Positions 1-10,732 of a stretch of 64,000 nt of DNA are shown here, piece by piece. The notes beneath the pieces were generated by a model. That model had not been told where the DNA came from, did not search any database, and saw nothing but the letters and a program-made list of their open reading frames with translations. The position numbers and the translations under genes are program-made. Source of the stretch: Henricia sp. BOLD:AAB3569 (lineage: Eukaryota; Echinodermata; Asteroidea; Spinulosida; Echinasteridae); the NCBI GenBank assembly GCA_037783545.1, contig JBBELK010000068.1, positions 1,798,001-1,862,000 on the forward strand, in the 5' to 3' direction. Position 1 is the first letter of the stretch; each line of letters begins with the position of its first letter.

Positions 1-178
1 TTTAGTCCGCCTGACGCCTTTTTACGCACACGATCGAAAGCCGTTTTGATGCACTGTACATGTATATATGGTTTCGATACGTCGAATAGACTTGTTCCCA
101 GTCCATTTGCGGCTACGCTGCCGCGGTTTATGAACCAACCGGTCCAGTTACCGACTTGACATCAAGTCTAGCCGCTAA
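1..178. other. unassigned sequence
   Basis: No coding, RNA or repeat signal that I can support. The window opens inside non-coding DNA. Confidence 0.4.
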
Positions 179-289
179 TAGACCTTTTGCACGGGCGGCC
201 ATGACAGGGGGTAGTCACAATTGTCACCGTGCGTCATGCAAGAGTGGGCACTATTGTCCCCTGTCATGGCCGGCAGTGCAAAGGGTCTA
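179..289. mobile_element. family G short foldback MITE, copy 1
   Basis: The left arm (TAGACCTTTTGCACGGGCGG, then CCATGACAGG) is repeated inverted at the right end, where CCTGTCATGGCCGGCAGTGC leads to GGGTCTA. The two arms of about 35 bp enclose a centre of about 40 bp. A second copy with the same arms lies at 52962-53104. A small open frame across it is an accident of the repeat. No transposase is encoded, so it is non-autonomous. The superfamily is unknown; the ends begin with TA, which could be the target. Confidence 0.7.
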
Positions 290-2070
290 TAGTCCGTGTA
301 ACGGACTCTTTGCCGCTACGAGGGGAATCCAAATAATTTGTCACCTTTGTTTCAGTACATGATCAGTGTGTTTGGTATATTTCAAAGATAAATGCTGAAA
401 GATTGGCACCTGAACATTTTTTGCTAAGTTGGCCTTCGCCTCATCGATTTAGGCCTACGCACACTTCGGTGGCAATGTATGTCATCCAATCCCATGAGCC
501 TTTGCGAACGGGCAATTTTTTCCGTAAATAAACAGCGCCCTCAATGTGTGGACATGTGTGATTTCAATTATCACTCCTATGGGACATTCGATACTACTGT
601 CAGTTCTCTAAATTTGCCTACATTCATGATAAGATTTATAGGTGTTTTTTTTTACCATGTTTATTTGATCCATTTTGTAATATAGGCCCTATGCAATTTC
701 CCAATGTATGATTAAATTCAAAGTGATCGTTTGTTTTCCATTAGAACACTTGTCAATCTGATGATATTCTTCTTGACAAGTCGTCAGCCGCTGGTCTATT
801 TTGGTCCTTGTCTGGACGATGCCGTTTAACATGGTGTGGAAGATCTCAATGTTATGGCGAGGTAGGAAAGGGAAGAGAGTATCTATTAGTTAAACAGATT
901 GAAAACAGTTTTAGCCACCATTCTGTGTGTGTAAGAAGTATCGTCTGTCTCATGCCTTCATGGTTGTTGCCGAACATTTAGTTTCTGACACAGAATATCA
1001 CAGATGCGAGGTGGATAGGATGATAAGCGAAAGGTCACATAATGAAGTTGTCTGCGATGTATTTCCATCTTAATAGCTGCAGGATGAGTGGCCGTGAGCT
1101 GCCAAACACCAAGCTCAGACAACCTCAACATTGTCCCGAGCCGGCATAACCTTGTCCATGACCGTAGCGCTCCGGTCACCCTGCTGCAGAACCGAACAGA
1201 TCACTATAATAATAAGACAGGCCTGCATCGCTGACTCACATCCCTTCATCACTGTCTCTTCGCTTTCTTTAACTCATTGCCAGGCGCGCGAATCCCGGAG
1301 TGAAGATGGCTTACCTTTACTCGCCGTACTTGACAGGAAGGCTGCACAAGCCTGTTGACCACGATTGGTAATGCTGTTAGGCGTGCGCGGATTGGGACGA
1401 TTTCCGTCTACACTTGGTGTTGCGTAACGGACCCCGGGAACTGACACAATCGCTTTGGTTGCCATGAGTTAGACATGACCATGGTCTTGTATCGCGTTTA
1501 CCTTGTCAGCTTTGTGGATGAGCTGGCCAACTTGGCAAACACCTAGACAGTTTCCAGAGCTGTGGCATAATTTGTGTTGTGTAGCCCGCGGTCTGCACAA
1601 TCATTGTGTCTCGCAACAATATACGATAACATAAATTAAGTGTGTTAAGAAGGAATTAAGAGAAATTCGATTTGGAATTCCTGTCATTGTTTTGGTAAGG
1701 ACGTGTAGTACCTTAAGTGCAAATGCACCACTTGAAACTAACATTGGTAGATGGTAACAAGAATAGGTGCAAACAACCTTGTTTCACGAGCTTATATGGC
1801 TCATGGTGTTTCTGTAGCTGTACGACGGTTGTGCTAATACTCCATGATTGGGTCCAAAGAAACCATTATGTCCGCACCATCATGTCCGTTTGTACCACAA
1901 TGGTGCTGTACAGACGACACATTAGTTCAGGGAAGAATAAGAAAGAACACCAAAAATAAGATCATGGCCAGATCATTATCCTGGCAGAGGCATACCTGGC
2001 TAAACTACTCCCAAGGTGAAGCAGCCATTCGCCATATTGCTTAAGGCAAGACAATGCCTTGCATAGGCGT
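290..2070. other. non-coding interval, nothing recognised
   Basis: Open frames here are all under 90 codons, overlap on both strands and show no domain. A run around 1130-1480 is somewhat richer in CpG, but no promoter or exon structure can be defended. Confidence 0.4.
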
Positions 2071-2079
2071 GTATAGCGG

Positions 2080-2145
2080 CCGGATCCTCCCTTGCCTTCC
2101 AACTCTATATGGCCCTGGTTCGAATCCCGTCCGGGTCAGTACAGG
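2080..2145 (+). repeat. tRNA-like (box B) SINE remnant
   Basis: A good RNA polymerase III B box (GGTTCGAATCCCG) sits at about 2117, followed by CCGGGTC. No clear A box or full cloverleaf can be drawn upstream, so this is a decayed tRNA-derived SINE head rather than a tRNA gene. Confidence 0.35.
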
Positions 2146-2194
2146 GGATGTATTTTTAAGTCTCTGCTTGATCCCATGTATTTTCCCCCACACG

Positions 2195-2758
2195 TCTGTG
2201 TGGGATTTTCTTCCCGTCTCATATTGTTCTCATTACCATTCTGAAATCGTTCGCTCTCAAGTCTCAATCCGTATATTTTCAAGGATATCGTCAAAACCCA
2301 CCGATGTTTTGTAAACTAATTTATCCGTTCCATAAAGCAGTGCAGTGATTATACACCAAGCTTTCTGCTTCCTCATCCAAATTGGAGATTGCAATTTCCA
2401 TGGATAGTATTTTACACTGTCTCTAAAAACAGATTGGTTGAATTCAACCAATGTGGTTGGTAGATATGTGTCCAACCAATATATTGGTTAAAATAACCAA
2501 TCATATTGGTTAAAATAACCAATCCGTATTGGTTAACTAATATGGGTTGGTCATTTTAACCAATATGATTGGTTAAAATAATCAATAGGCCTATGATTGG
2601 TTATTTTAACCAATATATTGGTTGGACACATATCTACCAACCACATTGGTTGAATTCAACCAATCTGTTTTTAGAGTGTAGGGAGGTGTTTTACATGATT
2701 GTTATAGGTTAGAAAACGAAATCCATTTTCTGGGGGAAAAAATCTGAACAAGCTCCTT
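2195..2758 (+). mobile_element. family P2 TTAA-type MITE, split by another MITE
   Basis: The flanks of the palindrome at 2413-2680 align with the P2 copies at 21222-21519 and 41295-41626. Shared blocks include TTTTCAAGGATATCGT, TAAAGCAGTGCAGT, CATCCAAATTGGA and AACGAAATCCATTTT. The 3' end reads CTGAACAAGCTCCTT, matching the family end. The 5' end is decayed, so the start is approximate. The copy is useful because its two halves show exactly where the inner element inserted. Confidence 0.65.
2413..2680. mobile_element. CCAAT-rich palindromic MITE with TA target
   Basis: The ends are TA-CACTGTCTCTAAAAACAG and its inverse CTGTTTTTAGAGTG-TA. The arms run about 90 bp and consist largely of ATTGGTT and AACCAAT words, 15 or more in all. 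The uninterrupted P2 copies read TAGTATTTTCGAGAAG and AAGTATTCTTGGGAGG at the equivalent place, so the insertion lies between TAGTATTT and GGGAGG with TA duplicated. That fits Tc1/mariner-type targeting. The density of CCAAT-box words (NF-Y sites in animals) is an oddity of this family. Confidence 0.8.
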
Positions 2759-2761
2759 CAA

Positions 2762-3560
2762 GGAAATAAGTTATCCACAACCCATGCATGAACGCCACCA
2801 AGTGCCGAGTCAATCATTGACTTAGGTGCTCGGGTCTCAGTCAGACGTGTCTTGATTTAGAGGAAAACATCGGTTGTCGGACGCTTTACCCGATCCTTCC
2901 TGTTATTAGGAGGTGTAGGTTGAACAGAGGCTGGTGAAAGGGAGTCGGGTTATATAAGGAAGGAGTTTCAATTCACATCAATTACCGCTTCGTTTGGGCC
3001 TGTTGTTCCCACTGAGTTGGGTATGATGAACTCACGAAATGATCCACCACGTGAACTGAGTCATTTTGTACGGTATGCCTATACTTGAATGCTATTTAAA
3101 AGCAAGAGCACATGTGGTGTACCGTGCAGGCTGAGTGTAGCGGACTGACTTTGGTTGGATCATGTTGTGAGTTCGGATCCCACCATGGCCCGTCCATTGT
3201 GCGCGTGCCTTTTGGCAAGGTATACATGTACTTTGTCATGAATGTATAAGTTTTGAGATTGCCCAATTAACCCCGCCCCACTTGGTTGCTGTTGTTATGC
3301 CTCACAAGCCATTACAAAAATGGCGACACACAACGCACGAAGCAATGGGGAAAGCCGGGAAAGCACATATTCATTGGAGAAAACTCAAAGGTATATATGT
3401 TTTAGGGTGACAGTTATCCCGGTGTCGCCCCCTATGGAGAGAACCCTGCTGGCAACTCGCCTCCACTATGGAATTTTGTTACATGAAATAGCAAGTGAAA
3501 GGTTTATTCATCTGAGGGTCTGTCACGTGATAGCCAACCCTAAACTGCGACACTGTTTCG
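2762..3560. other. non-coding interval
   Basis: No gene is recognised. The GCCCAATTAACCCCGCCCC stretch near 3263 recurs inverted at about 13955-13973, so part of this interval is an old dispersed repeat. Confidence 0.4.
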
Positions 3561-3561
3561 A

Positions 3562-3819
3562 GACCACCGTTTAGCTTCATGGCTCAGTAAAGCAGAAGGT
3601 TCACGGTTCGAATTCCGGTGAAGCAAAGTTGTTTTCACTGCGTGCAGATTCGCAATCCAAACTCATGAACATTATTTTGTCCCCCATCGAAATACGTGAG
3701 TTTGGGAATCGGGGTGCAGTGAAAAACAACTTGCCTCCACCGGGATTCGAACCACGGACCTTCTGCTTAACGTGCAGACGCCCTACCAATTATTGAGCTA
3801 TGAAGCTAACTGGTGGTTA
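3562..3819. mobile_element. palindromic element with tRNA-like arms
   Basis: Reading inwards from the right end on the minus strand gives TTAGCTTCATAGCTCA, an anticodon-like arm (TCTGC, loop ACGTTAA, GCAGA), then GGTTCGAATCCCGGTGGAGG. The plus strand from 3571 gives the same tRNA-like start, a deletion across the anticodon arm, then GGTTCGAATTCCGGTG. Both halves continue into the same 40-50 bp (GTTGTTTTCACTG), so the whole is one inverted repeat of about 258 bp. The minus arm folds roughly as a tRNA with a GTT (Asn) anticodon, but acceptor mismatches argue for a tRNA-derived pseudogene or SINE pair. Confidence 0.6.
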
Positions 3820-4317
3820 CAAAACACTGCATTGCAGTTGTTCCTCGCTCAAAGAGCAGTAGTTGCTTTTGGCCTGAAAGACCAAATGAAGAGAAACCCC
3901 GAACTAAGTTCGGAATAAATAACATTTACTTTAATTCAAAGTACCCGACCGGTGCTGGGATATATTACAAGGAAAGCCAAAACGCAAAGGCCTTCTTTTT
4001 TTCTCAACGAAAGACCCCTTTCTTGCCGCGGGTCGTACAACGTGCTTGCTTGGCTCTCTGCGGTGACCCGACCCACTCTGCGCCGGGCTTGCCCCCGAAA
4101 ACTCTTCACGCTTTGACTGGTTAATATTTGTTCACTGCTAAATGGTTGGAGGCAAAATATGAAGAAAGATGTCTCCTAAGTCAGCAGTTTTTATTTTAAG
4201 CACAGATCCGGGAATTGGGAGAACGGACTGCGACTTGGGAAATGTAGGTCGAGAGGCCGTATACAGTCGCAACGCCATTTCCATTTGCAAGTATATAGTA
4301 ACCAATGGGCACGATAT
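3820..4317. other. non-coding interval
   Basis: The longest open frame is about 100 codons and is compositionally ordinary, with no domain recognised. No repeat partner was found within the window. Confidence 0.35.
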
Positions 4318-4623
4318 TTAAAGACAAATTACATAATTGGAATTTTTTTTAAAGAACAGCATTATATAGGCCTAACTGAAGAATATAGATGCAGTAATAC
4401 ATGTACTTCAAAAAACCTTTAAAATTCCATGGTTTTTGTGTTAAAAAAAAAACACACTTTCAGTTGGCAATTTCCCCCACAAAGGTATATTTTACACGGG
4501 AAAAAAATTCATGTGGTGTTTGTTACCATTTCTATCAACACTTTTAGTGGGATTTTTTTCTCTTGCCAACTCGTAATTAAAGTAACATTTTGGGTAACTG
4601 CAAATGATGTATTGGGGCTTTAA
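4318..4623 (-). mobile_element. family D TTAA-flanked MITE, copy 1
   Basis: Both ends are TTAA. The minus-strand end reads TTAAAGCCCCAATACATC, then ATTTGCAGTTACCC, as in the copies at 18645-19001, 34454-35349 and 56841-57728. The body carries the family blocks CACAAAGGTATATTTTACAC and ATGTGGTGTTTGTTACCATT. It shares the TTAA at 4620-4623 with the next copy. Confidence 0.65.
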
Positions 4624-4782
4624 AGGTCTGTGTCAATTGGAACATGAAACTTTACGGATTCTTGGAGTACGGGTTGGCGAACTAGCCTGCGGAAATTTGA
4701 GCTACATGGATGAATCATTTAATGCTTCAAAAAACCTAAAATCCATGCAGTTTTTGTGTAAAGTGAATGGTAAAAAAAATAT
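4620..4782 (-). mobile_element. family D fragment, copy 2
   Basis: This segment starts at the shared TTAA and contains inverted family D blocks (GTTGGCGAACTAGCCTGC and AAAACCTAAAATCCATGCAG). It stops abruptly at 4782, where the GTGTTGAATT inverted-repeat element begins. It is best read as a D copy interrupted by that later insertion. Confidence 0.5.
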
Positions 4783-5138
4783 GTGTTGAATTATTTCCGC
4801 TATGGCGTGCCATAGTATGGACACAGTAATGGCAGATATGATAGTTGTTGACGTCACGCGTATGGCACGCCAAAGCGGAAATAATTCAACACTGATAATT
4901 CTGCCATCAACCCTGAAAAACAAGTCTCAATATTTTTTAAAACTTGCCAACAAAAGCACGGTATGCCAGTATCAAACAGTCTATCAACATTTCAAAGTCA
5001 TGCCAACTTCTTTTTTCTTGCGCAACATTTGCAAAAATATGCGTCAACATTGAATTATCAGTGTTGAATTATTTTCGCTTTGGCGTGCCATAGTATGGAC
5101 ACAGTAATGGCGGATATGATAGTTGTTGACGTCACGCG
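4783..5138. mobile_element. GGCGTGCCATA inverted-repeat element with 78 bp outer duplication
   Basis: A palindromic core, about 4861-5092, begins TATGGCACGCCAAAGCGG and ends CGCTTTGGCGTGCCATA. A 78 bp segment (4783-4860) is repeated directly at 5061-5138 with about five differences; it runs from GTGTTGAATTATTT to GTTGACGTCACGCG. A shorter related core lies at 59434-59575. The 78 bp unit therefore plays two roles: arm of the palindrome and direct flanking repeat. Confidence 0.65.
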
Positions 5139-5678
5139 TCAAGAATAAGGTCTATAGTGACGTCAGAAATCGATTACTATCGACAGCATTCCCCAGTCCA
5201 AGTTTAAACAGCGGCGATAAATCAGGTTAATTGCGCCAATCAGTGCATTACTGCTTCACTAAAAACAGAAAAAGACCTAAGCCCGACCACCTGCAGAAGA
5301 GGGGCACGGTTTCCGACTGCCCTCAAGAGTCGACGCGCGCCCAGGCAATTCTGATGATCTGAATTTCCGTCGTGTAATCTAGCCGCATTACAGGCAGCGG
5401 CCCAGGTGCAAAAGTTACCGAGCAAAGAACCGGTGCTGACAGTCACTAATTGTGGCAGTTTATAGAGCCCGGGGAAAATCCTCCGTGCAAGTCTCCCAGA
5501 CAAGTTATTGAACCTATCTCGACCGGGTTTATGCGGGGATTTATCATATGAAGTTATAAACTCCCAACAGATGGAACATGGTGACATCTCCATTTTGCTG
5601 CATGGTTTTTAATTTTTTCTAGAGCACAAATCTGGTTCTCTGATTCGGAGAAGTGATTCAGAGTCGGAATTTAGGCCG
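5139..5678. other. non-coding interval
   Basis: A 117-codon minus-strand frame (5240-5593) shows no recognisable domain, codon bias or splice context. I do not call it a gene. No repeat partner was seen. Confidence 0.35.
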
Positions 5679-6000
5679 TTAAAGTCCAAAACTTGCCATT
5701 CTGGGATAATTACGGGACATCGCGGATATAGGTCCCATTGGATGATTTGTAGTGACCAAAACATTACTGCATGAGTTCAGAAGAAAAAAAATCGTATTGT
5801 TGATAGCAATGGCAACCACATGAATTCGTTTCTGTTCAAGATGGTACTATTGCACACACTTTACCATAATCTTACCACAAAAACATGCATGGGATTTAAG
5901 GGTTTTCTGAAGCATTCAAGCATCTAATTTCGGCAATTTACCAACATTCTTCTTTAGATATGTTATGCCCTGTTCCAGGAGAAGTTTAGTGTCGGAAATG
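5679..6000 (+). mobile_element. family D MITE, decayed copy 3
   Basis: After a TTAA this copy carries the ordered D blocks GTTGATAGCAATGGCAACCA, CATGCATGGGATTTAAGG, TTTTCTGAAGCATT and ACCAACATTCTTCTTTAGAT. The 3' end is not sharp. Confidence 0.5.
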
Positions 6001-6578
6001 ATACCTTGGGTGTTTAAGTATTAGTGATAGTTTCTTTCTATGCATTCATTTGTGATGGACTTAAATATGTCGTTTTTACGACGCTTTTCATGTTAAAGCT
6101 CATTCAGTGATAAGTTAAAATGTACAAAGTAAGATTGGCTTTTGTCGTTATGTTCAGAAATGCTGTTCATGTAATACTGTATACGCTGACCACCAATGCG
6201 CATCTTGTTTAGGTACAGCGTATTTGGCAGAGATATATGCCTGGAGCACGTAGCGCGGTACCATTGTTACAGTTGCGCCACCGGCTTGGCACATACGTTG
6301 CAGAACACACAGATTAGACAGTTTCGGCAAGCTCAAAATCCGCGCGCGTATACGTATCCGTACCATCTTCAGCTTTGACGTCATCACTTTATGCGGTCTC
6401 CTCGTACGTGATGCGGATCAGCCACACGTAGGACAACGTATGGGAGCCGTTTGACACGGGAGCGGTACGTATATAATTAATCTCGACTTGTTTACACCGA
6501 ATTAGTGTTATGTCACACGGATACGTCTGCGAACACGTACCATTAAACTGAGATGCCGAAACTGTCTATCTGCATATA
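6001..6578. other. non-coding interval
   Basis: Overlapping short frames occur on both strands at 6154-6387 with no domain. Nothing else was recognised. Confidence 0.35.
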
Positions 6579-6785
6579 TTTACGCGTTTGAACGGTTCAA
6601 TTGTATCCCCTGAATCAGTTATACAGAGTGGAAACTGATGTTGATTGAACAGTTGCCAGTTATGTGTTCAAAACTTCGATCTGAAGACGCATTACTAGTC
6701 TGGCAGAATGGCACCTTTCCAGTCAACAATGTGCATCCTATAGAACTGATTCAGAGGACACGACTGAACCGTTCGAACGCGTAAA
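6579..6785. mobile_element. foldback MITE, TTTACGCGTT ends
   Basis: The left arm TTTACGCGTTTGAACGGTTC runs on to CTGAATCAGTTATA. It is matched inverted by TATAGAACTGATTCAG leading to GAACCGTTCGAACGCGTAAA. The arms are about 50 bp with a centre of about 105 bp. No second copy occurs in the window, so the family is defined only by structure. The target duplication is unclear. Confidence 0.6.
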
Positions 6786-9700
6786 TAGGGTCTATTAGCC
6801 TTTTCCAGCTTTAGTTGCGTACACGGCCGTGGTGTGTCATGTATAAGAAATGAACAAAAGTACAACAATTCAGAGCGAAATCACCTTGAACTCCCTAGAT
6901 TAGTCCACAACTTGACATGAAACCATTATAGGCCGATATCTAACGATATCACAGTGGTCTAAAATAACAGCCAGGTAACATTCATCATCGAGATAGCATC
7001 TCAGCCCGTGGCTACATTACTCACGTGTGAAAGGCGTGCAGTAACCCGCAGGTATCGCATCACGCACCTGTAACATCACGGGATACGGCCCACATTAATA
7101 AAATGGCTGCCACGGCCTGCTGCACATTACTAAATAAAGGTTGATGTTAACTGATTTATCTTCCTGCGCAATTGCTTCCTTCCGTGGCCGTGCCGCTTGC
7201 CGGCTTTTGCTGATGTTCGCGCCTAGGAGCAACAGTCGACTGACACACGCCAATCCCCCTGATATACGAGACGTCAATATTTATGCGAGGGTGGGGCGAA
7301 GTTGCTCAGTACGCCGCAAACACTGTCAGAAGGATTCTCTCTCGGAGACAAAGCAGGCGGCTAAAGGGAGTTGCCAAAATATGACAGTCAATGACGAGAT
7401 ATTTGGTAAATTTCAACCCAATTGGAACGGGGAATTGAGCTGTCTGTCTGCATTCTAAGCGGCTAAATCCTTCGAGTTTTGTTTTGTTCAGTTTGGTTTT
7501 TCTATGATTAAGCTTTCTTGGATGACTGTCCCAACCATGCTTAGGTAGGCCTATGTCTGTTCTTGTATATGAGGCAAGCCAAACGCTTGTATACCCTTCA
7601 TACCGGCCTACTGTAGAGCTGACAGACATATATTTTATTATTTAAAAGAATGTTAACATAATGAATAAAATTCAATCCATTTTACAGACTGTGTCTATCT
7701 GGATACATGTATACCATACGCCATACCTACCATAAACTCACGAGAATCATTCATGATACGCACGAGTATTTTCGATACCTAATTAGAACATGCACATGGA
7801 CTGAAACCTCCTAATGTTTACAAAAGAAAGGTGTACAGGAAAGGTGGAAACGATTTTACTGATTTATAATACTAAACTGATATCTCGCCAAATAACGGTA
7901 AGGAATATCGTTAATTGACAATTTTCAACAAAACGCAAGTCTGCGTATATACTCGTATCGTACAATTAAGGGACATCGCAAGTAATTGCAAGGATATATT
8001 TGGTATGCGATGTCCCTTGTATACGCCACCATATCGTACTGATGATTTAGAAAGAGGTAGTAATGCAACTTTGTGTTTATTTTATATCTAAATAAAGTCA
8101 GCAGTTTCATCGAAAATACAAATCAGTATTTGTGCACATCTCATGCACAAATTGTAAAAATCGACATCTAGTTCTGCACACAAACGGGTCAAGCTTATGG
8201 CAAAAACAATAAAGTTGTTTGGTCAACTATAATACAGGGCCATAGCCATCCTAGAAGAAGATTCTGGGCCAACTTATCACTAAGAATGTTTTTAAATGCA
8301 TGTAGTCAAATTCAACTGCCATGCATGACAACTGGACCTCGAGTATCAGAGTCAGGTAGTCCATAAAATTCTTCCTCCATGGGTAGTCCGACCATCCGCC
8401 GACCTCGCCGGTTACTGGCGTATGATAGGCCTGCCTTCGTGCCTCATGACAAAATAAAATAGTTGATGCTACCATGGAGGAAGTGTTTCTTCCTCCATGA
8501 TGCTACCATGGAGATTATTTTACTTTTTCTACTTCCAAAATCTTTGGAATAACTTCATTGGACATCAGTTTTATTTCAAACTGCATGCATGGAAAAACTT
8601 AATCGGCGAGATATGATAGCAAACTTGTGACACGTGTATGGAAAGTCGTCAATGACCACTCATTTGGAAAGCTGCAACCATCAAGGACGTGACCCTCATC
8701 TAGCCAAATACGTGCAAAAAACAACATTGCCCCTCAGAGGAAAAACATTTACTCGTCTGTAGAAAGTGGAATATGAAATGGAAACATGTATTTTCGATCA
8801 GACCGCTCGTGATGAGCGACTAGAGACGAGTCGGGCGATGGCAGACACGTGGTGGAAACTGCTATCAAAATACCCGGCCTGATTGCTAACTCGCCTCACG
8901 TGTCATTTCGGTCTTGCTGCGGCCGTCACCCCGCCTTGTGATCAGCCAACCTCGACAAATTAACCCTTCAAATCTTGTTTATTGCAGGCCTCGTCACACC
9001 GAGACCTGGCTGCTATTATAGATGCCATCCGCTGCAGCCGATAATTCGCACAAAGAGAAAGAAATATGCAAAAACCATCATCCCCAAAATCTTCATAACT
9101 TAAAAGTGACGGGCACTAACAATTTGGATGTACAAAATCGGCACGCTGTACATTTAATATCATTACCAAGCTACGAGTGGGTTCTTTCGCGCTCAAGCTA
9201 CCCGCACTCTGCCGTATTCATCCCCTTGTGACCCGCTTGCATACCTCTTATAATTTCTTGGTTGATCAGACACGAATTTCGATCGCGGTCGTTTTTCGAA
9301 TGAATTTGTTGATTCCAAAACTTCCGCTTCGGGACTCAGTTTGACTTTTAAGGTTCTTTGTTAATAATGGGCGATAAAGATATTAAGTCGGTTCGGATTT
9401 GCATCCGTGTTGTTAGCTTTTTACGACTAATAATACATGTAGACATAATATAGCATTGTATTGGAGCCAATTTTGCTGGAGAAGAGGTCTCCAAAGGTCT
9501 CGATGAGACCTTTTTAGACAATTGACAGAAAATGGGCCATATAGTTTAATGATGTTCAAACTGTGAACATATCAACGTACGCATTAATACCAAGAGTATA
9601 GTTGGGATAACGAACAGGATCTTCTGGTGTCAGCAAAAAATGTTTAGATATGCCTCGGAAAAGTTTCCAATAAATACTTTAGATCGTATTTTGTACATAT

Positions 9701-10559
9701 TTTGCGATCCTCTGTCATCCAGAGGCAGTTCTGGACAATATCCACAAACGGATGATTTATTCTGGCACACGGGAAATATGATCTCAAGCCAACCTTTCCG
9801 ATCAATGATAAAAGCAGGGGCATTTATAGTAATGCAGAAAACAGGTCTAGCAGATCACGGCCATCACTTGCCCCCTTTTTCTCATACGAAGATTTATAAA
9901 CGGACCAGCTCTCGGCTCCACGCGGCATCTCGAGCGTGTGTCCCCAGCGATCGCTGGCCCGTCTGAAGCCGCGGACTCGGCGCGGGAGCGTAGCACAAAC
10001 CGTTGGCTGCTTATAGAGCGGGGCCTTTGACGAGCCGCTATAGCGGGGGCAGTGGCTGCCATGTTCCCGTACCATCGGGACGCCAGTGATTGATGGCATC
10101 TATTTATTCGTAGCTTTAGTTGGCGATCGAGTTTGTAAATGAAGCAAGCCCCAGAGGCAATGAGGCGCTTCCCAGTGTTGCCTGTTGTCCAACTTGGGAC
10201 AAGCCCGCTATCGATCTGAAACCAGATCACTTTGCCATCTTCAACAAACCCGCAGTTAATTCTCCACAGAAATATTGAATTTCCACCTGTGCTTGCGACT
10301 TCCTGGGCTCTGCGATGAAACTTTTGATTTGATTGGACGGAATTGTAAATTGTCCTGGCTTTAAATGCTTAATTGAAACTGGTAGGCTTATCAAAGCTCC
10401 GATACGCGAAATCGGTTCTTTGTTGAAATCGGTTCTTGGCACAGACAATAGGCTATTAATATTATATATTTCAAATATCATCAAAGTTACACTGGATGTA
10501 TATCGCATACAATCATGCACCTTGAAATTGAATAAAATAATTTCAAATTGAACGGAGAA
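6786..10559. other. long non-coding interval
   Basis: No exon or RNA gene is recognised across 3.8 kb. A short hairpin built on CCATGGAGGAAG lies at 8471-8515. A CpG-rich stretch at about 9905-10085 could be an unmethylated island or an upstream exon, but no splice-bounded frame supports it. Open frames at 9640-9966 and 9847-10230 look like shadows within GC-rich DNA. Confidence 0.35.
8471..8515. repeat. CCATGGAGGAAG short hairpin
   Basis: ACCATGGAGGAAG is followed within a few bases by CTTCCTCCATG, and then by a second ACCATGGAG. The same hairpin motif occurs at 34134-34160 and, degenerately, at 44285-44400 and 53625-53650. It is a short dispersed palindrome of unknown origin. Confidence 0.45.
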
Positions 10560-10732
10560 CAATAGACAGCCGAAGTGTGACGTAGTTGCCATGGCAATTG
10601 GCTCTAAACTATCATGGCCGTCGGAAAAAGTATTATTGCAAAGCACAGGGACACGGTTCAGTGATTTTTAGTTTAGAGCTAATTGCCTAGGCAACCAACA
10701 AAAGAGGACGTATTCACTTCGGCAGTCTATTG
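10560..10732. mobile_element. family Y MITE, divergent copy 1
   Basis: The ends are CAATAGACAGCCGAAGTG and its inverse CACTTCGGCAGTCTATTG. The arms continue through GTTGCCATGGCAATTGGCTC, matched by AGAGCTAATTGCC. The ends resemble the TAGACTACTGAAGTG ends at 27753-27923 and 61203-61366, as does the inner GTTGCCATGG block, so I place it in the same family at a distance. Confidence 0.6.

Noticed and set aside
3716-3809. Possible tRNA-Asn gene (GTT anticodon arm, good B box)
   Set aside because: Acceptor stem mismatches, an odd D arm and an inverted partner copy show a tRNA-derived repeat rather than a cellular tRNA gene.
5240-5593. 117-codon open frame on the minus strand
   Set aside because: No domain, no splice context and no support beyond openness; random frames of this length are expected in 64 kb.
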